Source: Rhodospirillaceae bacterium
Lineage (GTDB): Bacteria > Pseudomonadota > Alphaproteobacteria > CACIAM-22H2
Assembly: GCA_022843945.1 (NCBI GenBank)
Contig: JALHMR010000011.1
Span: forward strand, 62,001 to 126,000
Direction of reading: 5' to 3'
DNA: 64,000 bases
The stretch's first letter is position 1. The number at the start of each line of letters is the position of its first letter. A program made the position numbers and the translations under genes. Shown piece after piece: positions 8,629 to 17,137 of this stretch. The notes under the pieces were generated by a model. The model saw nothing but the letters and a program-made list of their open reading frames with translations. It made no database searches and was not told the origin of the DNA.

Positions 8629-9741
8629 ATGACCGTCACCCAGATTCGCCCTTCCGCTACCGATCCGATGGCCTGGCGGCGCGACTCGTTCCCCAGCCCG
8701 AACGCCTATTCGGTTTCTTTCACCGATGGCGATCGCAACGAGCTGATGGCCAGCCTCGACAATGTCCGCCGCCGCGGCAGAAAGCTGACGCCCGCCGAGG
8801 CCCTGACCCGCGAGGACTTTCCGATCCCCCGGCTGCGCGAGAAGCTGCGCGGCGCCTACGAGCAGGTGCGTTCGGGCCACGGCTTCGTGCTGCTGCGCGG
8901 CCTGCCGATCGACGGGCTGACGGTCGAGGAATTCATCGCCGCGGTATGGGCGGTGGGCACCGGTTTCGGCCACTCGCTCTCGCAGAACGCCGAGGGCGAG
9001 CGCATCGGGCACGTGATCGACGCCACCCAGCAGGAAGCCACGCCGCGCATGTTCCGCAGCAATCTCGAGCTGCGCCTGCACACCGACGTGACGGCGATGA
9101 TCGCGCTCGCCTGCTGGCACAAGTCGCAGAGCGGCGGGGCCAGCTTCCTGGCCAGCGCCGTCACCATCCACGACGAGATCAAGCGCCGGGCGCCGCATCT
9201 CCTGGCGCCGCTCTACAACGGCTTCCACTATCACCGGCTGGGCGAGGAAGGACCGGGCGAGGAGACCGCCACGCCCTACCGCATGCCGGTCTTCGCCATC
9301 GTCAATGGGCAGCTGAGCTGCCGCTACCAGCGCGCCGGGCTTGCCGCCGGCCATCGCGAGCGCGGCGTGCCCCTCACCGAAACGGAGATCGAGGCGCTCG
9401 ACATGTTCGACGAGGTGGCCAGGATGCCGGAGCATCGCCTCGCCTTCCATCTCGAGCGTGGCGACATGGTGGTGATCAACAACTACACGGTGCTGCACGC
9501 GCGCACCAAGTTCACCGAGTTCGCCGAGCCCGAGCGCCGCCGCCACCTGGTGCGGCTGTGGCTCGATGCCGAGGGCTTCCGCGCCGTGCCACCCGAGCTC
9601 AACCTCTTCGCTGAGAACGGCGTGCCCCGGCAGGAGGGACGCACCTGCACCTTCGATTTCAAGAAGCTCTATGGCGACGACCCACGGGCCACCGGTGGGA
9701 TGCCGAGCATCGAGCTGAGCGAGACCGATACGGGCCGCTGA
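8629..9741 (+). CDS. TauD/TfdA-type Fe(II)/2-oxoglutarate dioxygenase
   Basis: The protein has 370 residues from the ATG preceded by GGGAGAG; an upstream in-frame TTG is not needed. The 2-His-1-carboxylate facial triad is visible as H151-x-D153 (in HTDV) and H290 (in LHART), and the arginine of RRHLVRLWLD is placed to bind 2-oxoglutarate. It resembles the gamma-butyrobetaine/TauD branch, in particular the alphaproteobacterial group with GFVLLRGLP near the N-terminus. Such enzymes hydroxylate a substrate and often release a sulfonate, amine or methyl group from it. It lies 25 bp after iclR and before a solute receptor, so its substrate is probably imported by that receptor. Confidence 0.85.
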   Translation: MTVTQIRPSATDPMAWRRDSFPSPNAYSVSFTDGDRNELMASLDNVRRRGRKLTPAEALTREDFPIPRLREKLRGAYEQVRSGHGFVLLRGLPIDGLTVEEFIAAVWAVGTGFGHSLSQNAEGERIGHVIDATQQEATPRMFRSNLELRLHTDVTAMIALACWHKSQSGGASFLASAVTIHDEIKRRAPHLLAPLYNGFHYHRLGEEGPGEETATPYRMPVFAIVNGQLSCRYQRAGLAAGHRERGVPLTETEIEALDMFDEVARMPEHRLAFHLERGDMVVINNYTVLHARTKFTEFAEPERRRHLVRLWLDAEGFRAVPPELNLFAENGVPRQEGRTCTFDFKKLYGDDPRATGGMPSIELSETDTGR

Positions 9742-9780
9742 GGCTATAAGAGCGAGAAGCTCTGCGATGGGAGGAAAACG

Positions 9781-10746
9781 ATGATGAAGCTTGCCGGCGC
9801 GGCCCTGGCCGCGCTCACCCTGCTGGGTGCCGCCGATGTCGCGGCCCAGGCCTACCCCACCCGCCCGGTGCGCATGATCGTGCCGTTCCCGCCCGGCGGC
9901 GCCACCGACATCATCGCCCGCCTGGTCTCCGACCGCCTGACCGAGATGTGGGGCCAGACGGTGCTGGTCGACTACAAGCCGGGGGCCGGTACCATCGTCG
10001 GCACCGAGGTCGTCGCCAAGGCGCCGGCCGATGGCTACACCATGGGCATGGTGATCACCGCGCACGTGCTCAATCCGAGCCTGCGCAAGGAGATGCCTTA
10101 CGACACGCTCAAGGATCTCACCGGCGTCTCGCTGGTGGCCGTCTCGCACATCGTCATCACGGCCACCAATGCGCTGCCGGCCAACAACATCCAGGAGCTG
10201 ATCGCCTACGCCAAGGCCAATCCCGGCAAGCTCAACTACGCCTCGCCGGGCACCGGTACGGCCATGCATCTGACAGGCGAGCTGCTCAACTCCATGGCCG
10301 GGATCAAGATCGTCCACGTGCCCTACCGCGGCGGCGCCGCGGCCTATCCCGACGTGATCAGCGGCCGCATTGAGCTGCAGATCGATCCGATCCAGGCTTC
10401 GATGCAGAACATCGATGCCAAGCAGGTCAAGGCGCTGGCCATCGCCAGCCCGCAGCGGGCACCCAGCGCGCCCAACATCCCGACCGTGGCGGAGACGCTG
10501 CCGGGCTTCACGGTGATGAGCATCTCCGGCCTGGTCATGCCGGCGGCGACGCCGCGCGACATCGTGCGCAAGGTCCACGCCGATGTGCGCAAGGTGCTGG
10601 ACATTCCCGAGCTCAAGACCCGCATGGGCGGGCTGGGTATGGAGGCCACGGCCTCCGGCTCGCCGGAGGAGTTCGATGCCTTCATCCGCGCCGAGATCGC
10701 CAAATGGGCCGAGGTGGTGAAATCCTCCGGCATGCAGCTCGACTGA
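9781..10746 (+). CDS. Bug/TctC-type periplasmic solute receptor
   Basis: A 321-residue protein with an N-terminal signal peptide (MMKLAGAALAALTLLGA, cleavage after VAAQA) followed by the family start YPTRPVRMIVPFPPGGATD. Further motifs are GAGTIVGTEVVAKAPADGYT and VPYRGGAAAYPDVISGRI. These receptors serve tripartite tricarboxylate transporters or act as sensors, and bind small carboxylates and related ligands. TctA and TctB membrane genes are not in the window. The gene sits in the iclR-dioxygenase-bug-metE-like array with short gaps, which suggests that it captures the substrate of that pathway. Confidence 0.9.
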   Translation: MMKLAGAALAALTLLGAADVAAQAYPTRPVRMIVPFPPGGATDIIARLVSDRLTEMWGQTVLVDYKPGAGTIVGTEVVAKAPADGYTMGMVITAHVLNPSLRKEMPYDTLKDLTGVSLVAVSHIVITATNALPANNIQELIAYAKANPGKLNYASPGTGTAMHLTGELLNSMAGIKIVHVPYRGGAAAYPDVISGRIELQIDPIQASMQNIDAKQVKALAIASPQRAPSAPNIPTVAETLPGFTVMSISGLVMPAATPRDIVRKVHADVRKVLDIPELKTRMGGLGMEATASGSPEEFDAFIRAEIAKWAEVVKSSGMQLD

Positions 10747-10776
10747 GACAACCGACCCGACAAAAAAGGAAACACC

Positions 10777-12039
10777 GTGATCCGCAGTGACAAGCGCATT
10801 ATGACGACGCATGCCGGCGCCCTGCCGCGCAGCCAGGAACTGCGCGAGATGATCTTCGCGCGCGCCGACGGCAAGCCCATCGACCGCGAGGCGCTCAACG
10901 CCCGGCTGCGCGCCGAGGTGGCCGAGGTGGTGCGGAAACAGGTTGAGTGCGGCATCGACAGCATCAACGACGGCGAAGTCGGCAAGACCAATTTCACCAA
11001 CTACGTACGCGAGCGCCTGAGCGGCTTCGAGACGCGCATGCTCAAGCCCGGCGAGGGCCCGCCGCCGCTGTCCATTGCCAGCCGCGAGATGGCCAAGTTC
11101 TCCGGCTTCTTCAACAAGGGCGGCAAGGGCTTCGGCGGCTTCGCCGGGGCGGGTCCCAGCCGGCCGCAGGTCTTCTGCGTCTCGCCGCTCAAGTTCACCG
11201 GCCACGCGGCGCTGCAGGAGGAGCTGGCCTGCTTCAAGATGGCGCTGGCCGGCGTCAAGGTGGCCGAGGCCTACCTGCCGGCCAACACGCCGGGCACGAT
11301 CGAGCACTGGCTGCGCAACGACTACTACAAGAGCGACGAGGAGTTCCTGTTCGCCATCGCCGACGCCATGCGCGAGGAATACAAGGCGATCGTCGATGCC
11401 GGGTTCCTGCTGCAGATCGACGACCCGGACCTGCCGGACGGCTGGCAGATGTACCCCGACATGTCGGTGAAGGACTATCGCAAGTACGCCACCCTGCGCG
11501 TCGAGGCGCTGAACCATGCCCTGCGCGGCATCCCGCGCGAGAAGGTCCGACTGCATGTCTGCTGGGGCAGCTTCCACGGACCGCACGAGAACGACATCCC
11601 CTTGCGCGAGATCATCGACATCGTCTTCAAGGTGCCGGCCAGCAGCTACTCGATCGAGGCCTCGAACCCGCGCCACGAGCACGAATGGAACGTGTTCGAG
11701 GAGGTCGAGGTGCCGGAGGGGGCGGTGCTGATCCCGGGCGTGGTCGGGCACTGCACCGATTTCATCGAGCATCCCGAGCTGGTGGCCGAGCGCCTGGTCC
11801 GCTACGCCAACCTGGTGGGCCGCGAGAACGTCATGGCCGGCACCGATTGCGGCCTCGGGCCCCGTGTGGGTCATGAATCCATCGCCTGGGCGAAGCTCAC
11901 TTCCATCGCCGAGGGCGCGCGCCTGGCCAGCAAGAGGCTCTGGGCGAAGCCGGCGAAGGGCAAGGCGAAAGCGAAAGCAAAGCCGAAAGCCAAGACCAAG
12001 AAACGCGCTCCGAAGAAAGCGAAGCGCGGGCGGCGCTAG
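10777..12039 (+). CDS. MetE-type methyltransferase, catalytic domain only, with Lys-rich tail (copy 3)
   Basis: The protein has 420 residues and a GTG start after an AAGGA site. MTTHAGALPRS is the N-terminal substrate loop. The zinc-ligand equivalents are H260 and C262 (LHVCWGS), E294 (SIEASNP) and C358 (TDCGLGP). It differs clearly from copies 1 and 2, with a large insertion around residues 90-150. From about residue 390 it ends in a repetitive Lys/Ala/Pro/Arg tail like a histone H1 tail, absent from the catalytic fold. The genomic link with a TauD-type dioxygenase and a Bug receptor suggests a catabolic methyl transfer rather than ordinary methionine synthesis; that is inference. It overlaps the end of the converging MTHFR gene by 4 bp. 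Confidence 0.83.
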   Translation: MIRSDKRIMTTHAGALPRSQELREMIFARADGKPIDREALNARLRAEVAEVVRKQVECGIDSINDGEVGKTNFTNYVRERLSGFETRMLKPGEGPPPLSIASREMAKFSGFFNKGGKGFGGFAGAGPSRPQVFCVSPLKFTGHAALQEELACFKMALAGVKVAEAYLPANTPGTIEHWLRNDYYKSDEEFLFAIADAMREEYKAIVDAGFLLQIDDPDLPDGWQMYPDMSVKDYRKYATLRVEALNHALRGIPREKVRLHVCWGSFHGPHENDIPLREIIDIVFKVPASSYSIEASNPRHEHEWNVFEEVEVPEGAVLIPGVVGHCTDFIEHPELVAERLVRYANLVGRENVMAGTDCGLGPRVGHESIAWAKLTSIAEGARLASKRLWAKPAKGKAKAKAKPKAKTKKRAPKKAKRGRR

Positions 12040-12953
12040 ACGGCGCCTAGTCCTAGAGAATGGGCCCAGGCGGCGGTGCGCTTGAGCCCGCCGAAGGAGA
12101 ACAGGTGGAGGCCGGCGATGCCCAGCGCGGCATCATCGGCATTCGCCGCCGCCAGCTCCTGAATCAGCGCGTCGGGTGTGGATTCGCTCAGAATCCGGGC
12201 GATGGCCGGTCCGCGCAGAGTCAGCGCCCGCACCGAATTGCCCACGCCGCAGCGCAGAGCATATTTCATCAGGGTGGTGATACTGGCCGGCCCGGCCAGG
12301 CCGACGCGCACCGGTGCCGCGATGCCGCGGGCGCGCAAGGCGCGCAGCCAGCCCAGGATCGGCGCCGCCTCGAAGCAGAACTGGGTGACGATCTGCACCT
12401 CGAGCCCCTGGTCGCGGGCCCGGGCGAGCTTGCCGTCGAGGGCCGCCGCCAGCGCCGCCGGCCCGATGCGCGGATGCCCTTCCGGATAGCCGGCGATGCC
12501 GATGCGCTTGATGCCGTACTTGGCGAACAGGCCCGTCTCCAGCATCTGCAGGCTGGACTCGTAGGGTCCGACCGGGCGGTCGACGTCGCCGCCGATGGTC
12601 AGGCAGCGGGAGACGCCGGCCTCGCCGGCGAGGCGCGCCAGGAAATCGGCAAGCTGGGTGTAGCTGGCGAGATAGCGCGCCCCGACATGCGGCACGGGGA
12701 CTAGCCCGCCGGCGCGCAGCTTCGCCGCGGCGGCGATCGTGCGGTGATGTGTGTCGCCGGGCACCCAGTTGATGTAGACCTCGGTGCCGGCGGGCAGGGT
12801 CTCGCCGGCGGCGTCGAGGGCCTTGGCATCGCGCGAGGAGACTTCGAGCGAGTAGCCGCGCAGCAGCGCGCGGGCGGATACCGGCGGCGCTTGCGTCCCG
12901 GTCAGGGTCTGGTCGACCGGCAACGGTCTAATCGCGCTTGCGCGAGATGACAT
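12036..12953 (-). CDS. Methylenetetrahydrofolate reductase (MetF) family protein
   Basis: A 305-residue barrel protein with MTHFR features: YINWVPGDTHHRTIAAAAKLR, then VPVPHVGARYL, LTIGGDVDRPVGPYESS, and VQIVTQFCFEA, which match the FAD- and folate-binding strands of MetF, although the protein is a divergent member. The reaction would be reduction of 5,10-methylene-THF to 5-methyl-THF, the methyl donor for MetE-like enzymes. The ATG lies inside the end of the methyltransferase gene upstream (26-bp overlap), so the two are translationally coupled. Some relatives act on other methyl-folate reactions in demethylation pathways, so the direction in vivo is open. Confidence 0.78.
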   Translation of the reverse strand: MSSRASAIRPLPVDQTLTGTQAPPVSARALLRGYSLEVSSRDAKALDAAGETLPAGTEVYINWVPGDTHHRTIAAAAKLRAGGLVPVPHVGARYLASYTQLADFLARLAGEAGVSRCLTIGGDVDRPVGPYESSLQMLETGLFAKYGIKRIGIAGYPEGHPRIGPAALAAALDGKLARARDQGLEVQIVTQFCFEAAPILGWLRALRARGIAAPVRVGLAGPASITTLMKYALRCGVGNSVRALTLRGPAIARILSESTPDALIQELAAANADDAALGIAGLHLFSFGGLKRTAAWAHSLGLGAV

Positions 12954-14370
12954 AGGATTCGTCCCAGAACCACAGCCCGCCGTGTTTCATCAGCACGTCG
13001 CGCGTCGCTTCGAGATAGCGCCGGTCGCTGATCACGCCTTCGAGCCGCGCATCCTCGATCTGCGCCACGTAGACCGCCGCGTTCCACGCCGCGAACAGGG
13101 TCGAGGTGCCGATGGCGTTGCTGATCTCGTTGGGCAGGGTGTGCATGTCGTAGCGGAACAGCGAGCGGCCGTCGGCATAGGCGTTGAAGTTGAGGTCGCG
13201 GCCGGCCGTGCCGAGCTCGGCCTTCACCGCCTTGAGCAGCTGGTGGCGGTCGTGCTGGAAGGGATTCTCGCCCGGCCAGACCCTCTGGATGATCTCCAGG
13301 CCCGGGTCGTCGCCATGCGAGTGGATGCCGAGCAGGCGGCCCCCGGGACCCAGCGCGCGGGCCAGCGGCGCCACCACGCGGCGTGCCTTGAAGTCGATGG
13401 GGGCGCGCGCCCGGTAGGGCTGTGAGGCCATGACCAGGTCGTAGTCGGCGCGCGTCGCACCCGGCCGCGGGATGACGGAGTCGAGCAGGAAGCGATGGTC
13501 CTCGCGGTAGAGGATGAGCACCACCGGCCGCTCGTAGACGGGATTGCCGCTCTTGGGGCTGACATGGGCGCGCCAGTTCTCCGCCAGGAAAGGCTGCAGG
13601 GCGGTGATCTGCTCCTCGAAGTCGCGCGAGGTGTTGCCGGTGAGCGCCACTTCGCGCCAGACGAGGCTCGAGGCCGCGGTGACCGAGTTGGGCACCAGCC
13701 ACGGCGCCTCGTTGTAATTGAGGTTGGTGATCACCGTGACCGTCGCCGGATGCTCGAAGAAGCGGTCGGGCATCTTCTCCAGGGTCAGGCGCACGTCCTC
13801 GAGGCTGATCTCCTTGCCGACGATGTAGAAGGGCATCGCCGGGAAGCGCTGGTGCATGGCGCGCATGACGCGGGTGAGCACCGTGCCGTCGCCGACACCG
13901 GCATCGAACATGCGCAAGGCCGGCGGGCGCGGATGCAGGTTGGCGAGCTCCAGCCCGACGCGCTGCGCCACCACCCATTTCTCGCTGCAGGTGTTGACGA
14001 AGAGCAGGTATTTCTGCCGGTTGTCGAAGAAGCGGAAATTGCGCTCCGGGTTTTCCGTCCCGGCGGCCGGCAGGGTCGTCTTGGCCTCGGCCTTGATCTC
14101 GCTCCTGGCATGCTCCGCGCGGGCGGCGGTGGCGCGCGCCGTGGTGGCCGGCGGCACGATCAGCGGGCGATGCCCGTTGCCGCCGCGGCCGGGATGGTCG
14201 GCGATGTAGGTGCGCACGCGCGCCAGGGTCTCGGTGGTGATGCGCCCGCCGTAGCGCAGGCGGTTGACGAACTTGCCGTCGTTGACGGCGAGCCGTCCGA
14301 AGGTGGATTCGGCCATGCCGGTGCGCCGGCAGTAATCCGAGATCTCGACAAGCAGGTGCTGTGCGTCCAC
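12928..14370 (-). CDS. SAM-dependent methyltransferase with N-terminal HTH-like domain
   Basis: The protein has 480 residues. Residues 1-60 (ISDYCRRTGMAESTFGRL, then VNDGKFVNRL) look like a compact helix-turn-helix of a type I recognise from several alphaproteobacterial proteins. After a basic linker, residues 110-480 hold a class I SAM methyltransferase fold with motif I FDAGVGDGTVL near residue 155. Later segments include VITNLNYNEAPWL, placed like motif IV, and a large C-terminal part ending LWFWDESYVISRK. The substrate is unknown. It is coupled to the MTHFR-family gene downstream, so its role may lie in methyl-group metabolism; the HTH could give self-regulation or only be structural. Confidence 0.75.
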   Translation of the reverse strand: MDAQHLLVEISDYCRRTGMAESTFGRLAVNDGKFVNRLRYGGRITTETLARVRTYIADHPGRGGNGHRPLIVPPATTARATAARAEHARSEIKAEAKTTLPAAGTENPERNFRFFDNRQKYLLFVNTCSEKWVVAQRVGLELANLHPRPPALRMFDAGVGDGTVLTRVMRAMHQRFPAMPFYIVGKEISLEDVRLTLEKMPDRFFEHPATVTVITNLNYNEAPWLVPNSVTAASSLVWREVALTGNTSRDFEEQITALQPFLAENWRAHVSPKSGNPVYERPVVLILYREDHRFLLDSVIPRPGATRADYDLVMASQPYRARAPIDFKARRVVAPLARALGPGGRLLGIHSHGDDPGLEIIQRVWPGENPFQHDRHQLLKAVKAELGTAGRDLNFNAYADGRSLFRYDMHTLPNEISNAIGTSTLFAAWNAAVYVAQIEDARLEGVISDRRYLEATRDVLMKHGGLWFWDESYVISRKRD

Positions 14371-14481
14371 GGCGATCCGTCCCCTTCCGAGCCGTCACGG
14401 CGCCGGTCGGGACCGGCTGCGTCGTGCAGGCTTCTTGGGGTCAATTCCACACCCCGGCCGGCCAGCGGTCAACTACAACCC

Positions 14482-14623
14482 ATCCCACGCGGGTAGTGGG
14501 ATAAATTTGTGGGCAAATGCCCAAGCCAATTTAAACGAGATATATCAGCAGAAGTAGCCGGGAACCCTGATTCGGCCGAGCCCATTCTGAAGGTTGGCCA
14601 GGGTTGTGGGCTTTATCCCACTA
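14482..14623. repeat. Spaced inverted repeats of ATCCCAC/GTGGGAT
   Basis: In the 250-bp region between the methyltransferase start and the MFS stop, ATCCCAC (14482-14488) and GTGGGAT (14496-14502) form a small hairpin. A longer arm TAGTGGGATAAA (14494-14505) is matched perfectly by TTTATCCCACTA (14612-14623), which runs into the MFS stop codon. The three copies of the same 7-mer could be a regulator site array for the methyltransferase gene, whose promoter must lie here, or a transcription end for the MFS gene. Confidence 0.45.
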
Positions 14624-15811
14624 ATCGCGCGCCAGCCGGCGGAAGACGACCGCGATGGTCAGGCCGGCGACCAGGAAGGCGAGTCCCATCGGCACCGCCG
14701 TGTGCAGCGGTACGACCGCCAGGACGAGCGTCGCCACCGCCGCCCCCATCATCTGCAGGAAGCTGCCGATGCCGGCGGCGGCGCCGGCCAGATGCGGATG
14801 CACGCTCACCCCGCCGGCATAGGCATTGGGCATGATCAGGCCGTTGCTGAAACCCATGATGATCAGCGGTCCGATCACCGCCCAGGGCACGTCGAAGCCG
14901 GCGAGGACCAGCAGGATCAGGATGGCGCCCGAGACGATGTGCCCTGTTCCGCCGAAGAGGATCAGCCGGTCGATGCCGAGGGTGGAGGAATAGCGGCTGG
15001 ACAGAAAACTGCCGGCGAAGAAGCCGAGCGGCGGCACGGCATTGTAGAAGCCGAAGACGTCCGGCCGCACGCCCATGAAGTCGATCAGGATGATGGGTGC
15101 CGCGGCGATGAAGCTGTAAAAGGTGATGCCACCGCAGGCCGTGGCCAGGGCGTAGCCGAGGAAGCGCCGGACGCGCAGCAGGGCGGCGAAGCTCATGGCG
15201 AAGCCGCGCAGCATGCTGACCTGGTTCTGCAGGTTTGTATTGGTCTCGGGCAGCAGGGCGATGGCGCCGATCAGCAGCGCCGAGAACACCGTCACCAGCC
15301 AGAAATTGGCCCGCCAGCCGAAGCCGACATGGAGCCAGCCGCCGACGATCGGCGCCAGAATGGGCACGAGGGTCACCGCCATGGCCAGCACCGCCATGGC
15401 GCGCGCCGTGCCGTCGCGATCGAAGAGGTCGCGCACCATGGCGCGGGCGATAACGATGCCGGCGCACGAGCCCAGCGCCTGGAACACCCGCCCGACATAG
15501 AGCGCCTCGACCGTGTCCGACAGCGCGCCGATGGCGCTGCCGGCGACGCACAGGCCGGTGCCGGCGAGCAGCACGCTGCGCCGGCCGAAGCGGTCGGAGA
15601 GCGGCCCGACGATCAAGGTACTGGCGCCGAAGGCGACGAGGAACACGGTGAGGGTGAGCTGGATCTGCCCGACGGGGACGCCGAGGTCGCGCGCCATGTC
15701 GGGGATCGAGGGGATGTAGATCGCCGAGGCGAGCAGGCCGAGGGCCGCGGCGCCGACCAGGATGGGCAGCGTGAGGCGTGGAGAAGGGGTCGGCATGCGC
15801 GCTACAGGCAT
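14621..15811 (-). CDS. Bcr/CflA-type multidrug MFS transporter
   Basis: The protein has 396 residues with about 12 hydrophobic segments, from the ATG after a G-rich site; a TTG 8 codons upstream and an ATG 5 codons downstream are also possible. SAIYIPSIPDMARDLGV in TM1 and GPLSDRFGRRSVLLAG in the TM2-TM3 loop are hallmarks of the Bcr/CflA drug:H+ antiporters of the inner membrane, as is the ARAMVRDLFDRDG loop. Export of bicyclomycin, sulfonamides or other small molecules is typical, but the substrate cannot be read. It stands alone on its strand and is divergent from the HupE-like gene. Confidence 0.87.
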   Translation of the reverse strand: MPVARMPTPSPRLTLPILVGAAALGLLASAIYIPSIPDMARDLGVPVGQIQLTLTVFLVAFGASTLIVGPLSDRFGRRSVLLAGTGLCVAGSAIGALSDTVEALYVGRVFQALGSCAGIVIARAMVRDLFDRDGTARAMAVLAMAVTLVPILAPIVGGWLHVGFGWRANFWLVTVFSALLIGAIALLPETNTNLQNQVSMLRGFAMSFAALLRVRRFLGYALATACGGITFYSFIAAAPIILIDFMGVRPDVFGFYNAVPPLGFFAGSFLSSRYSSTLGIDRLILFGGTGHIVSGAILILLVLAGFDVPWAVIGPLIIMGFSNGLIMPNAYAGGVSVHPHLAGAAAGIGSFLQMMGAAVATLVLAVVPLHTAVPMGLAFLVAGLTIAVVFRRLARD

Positions 15812-15899
15812 ACGCCCCCCATCCGGCCTTGCCAACAGGCATGCATCGCAACAAGGCGGCTCTGTTGCCTGTCTTACGGGCTTATGTCAGCACTGGCGC

Positions 15900-16964
15900 G
15901 TGAAGCTCCTCCCGGCTGTGCTCGCCTGCCTGCTGGCGGTTCCTGGCCTCATCGGGCCGGCCGCCGCGCACAAGACGAACCTCACGACCGGCCGTATCGT
16001 GGTCGACGGCGCGGCTATCCACTATCGCCTGACCGTCTCAGCCCACGATCTGGCGGTGATCCTCGACATCCCGACGGACCTCAGCGCGCCGGTCCCGATG
16101 GAACGCTTCGCCGCGCGGCTCGATCTCCTGCGCGAATATCTCGACGAGCAGCTGCGTGTCGCGGGCGACGGCATCCCGTGTCCCCGGACCGCGCTGACCG
16201 TCGACTATCGCCGCCTGCCCGACGATCTCGTGCTCGAGGTCGAATACGAATGCGCGGCGCCGCCGCAGCTTCTGGGCATCGGTTACCGCCTGTTCTTCGG
16301 TGTCGATCCGGGCCACCGGGCGATCGGCACGATCGACGCCGGGCGCGGCCGGCAGCAATACCTGCTCGACCGCAACACCACCGGGATCGAGGTCGGCGTC
16401 GCAGCGCGCAGCGCGCTCGCCAGCTTCGGTCGCACCGTCCTGCTCGGCGTCGAGCACATCCTGATCGGCATCGACCACGTGCTGTTCGTGGTCGCCTTGC
16501 TGCTCGGCGGCGGGCGGTTCTGGGCCCTGGTCAAGATCGTCACGGCCTTCACCGCGGCGCATTCGCTGACCCTGGCGCTGGCCTGGTTCGGCCTCGTCGA
16601 CCTTCCCGGCCGCCTGGTCGAAAGCCTGATCGCCGCCAGCGTCGCCTATGTCGCGCTGGAGAACGCGCTGGGCCGCGGCAGGGGCCATCGCTGGCTGCTC
16701 GCTCTGGGCTTCGGCCTGGTGCACGGCCTCGGCTTCTACGGCGTGCTCAGCGAGCTCGAGTTGGAACCGCAGAGCACCGTCCGCACCCTGCTGGCCTTCA
16801 ACCTGGGTGTCGAGCTGGGGCAGCTCGCGATCCTCGCGCTGCTGTTCCCGCTGCTCACCTGGGCGATGGAGCGGCCATGGTACCGGCGCGCGGCGCTCTG
16901 GGGGTCGCTGGGCATCCTCGCCGTGGCGCTGGTCTGGCTGGGGGAGCGGGCGTTCCCGGCCTGA
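15900..16964 (+). CDS. HupE/UreJ-family membrane protein
   Basis: The protein has about 354 residues. The start is uncertain: a GTG at 15900 gives a good signal peptide (LLPAVLACLLAVPGLIGPAAA), but the ribosome site is poor. Residues 22-170 form a soluble periplasmic beta domain; the rest has six or so membrane helices with the HupE signature GVEHILIGIDHVLFVVALLL, then VTAFTAAHSLTLALA and GFGLVHGLGFYGVL. The His residues in these helices suggest a metal (Ni or Co) permease, as proposed for HupE/UreJ. No hydrogenase or urease genes are visible in the window. Confidence 0.8.
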   Translation: MKLLPAVLACLLAVPGLIGPAAAHKTNLTTGRIVVDGAAIHYRLTVSAHDLAVILDIPTDLSAPVPMERFAARLDLLREYLDEQLRVAGDGIPCPRTALTVDYRRLPDDLVLEVEYECAAPPQLLGIGYRLFFGVDPGHRAIGTIDAGRGRQQYLLDRNTTGIEVGVAARSALASFGRTVLLGVEHILIGIDHVLFVVALLLGGGRFWALVKIVTAFTAAHSLTLALAWFGLVDLPGRLVESLIAASVAYVALENALGRGRGHRWLLALGFGLVHGLGFYGVLSELELEPQSTVRTLLAFNLGVELGQLAILALLFPLLTWAMERPWYRRAALWGSLGILAVALVWLGERAFPA

Positions 16965-16977
16965 TGGCCGGCAAAAG

Positions 16978-17051
16978 TGGAGCGGGTGAAGGGAATCGAA
17001 CCCTCGTCGTAAGCTTGGGAAGCTTCTGCTCTACCATTGAGCTACACCCGC
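16978..17051 (-). tRNA. tRNA-Gly(CCC)
   Basis: A 74-nt cloverleaf on the minus strand: acceptor GCGGGTG/CACCCGC, D arm GCTC-AATGGTA-GAGC, anticodon loop TTCCCAA with anticodon CCC, T arm AGGGTTCGATTCCCT, discriminator T and an encoded CCA end. It fits bacterial tRNA-Gly isoacceptors closely; the first anticodon-stem pair (G-A) is imperfect. It reads GGG codons, which are used in this GC-rich genome. Confidence 0.93.
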
Positions 17052-17137
17052 GAGCCCAAGTCGAACCCTTATAGGAGAAGCGGCGCGGCTGTTCAAGTAA
17101 AGGCGGCTCAAGGCGGCTGGCATGCCGGCCGGGCTTG

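Noticed and set aside
7723-11874. A 1383-codon open frame on the minus strand
   Set aside because: It lies antisense to four well-supported genes (IclR, dioxygenase, Bug receptor, MetE-like). Long antisense frames are normal in GC-rich genes with strong third-position G/C; the translation is low-complexity, rich in Gly, Arg, His and Gln, with no domain.
14594-17074. An 826-codon open frame on the plus strand across the MFS and HupE region
   Set aside because: It runs opposite the MFS gene and out of frame with the HupE-like gene, with Arg/Gln/Asp-rich low-complexity translation.
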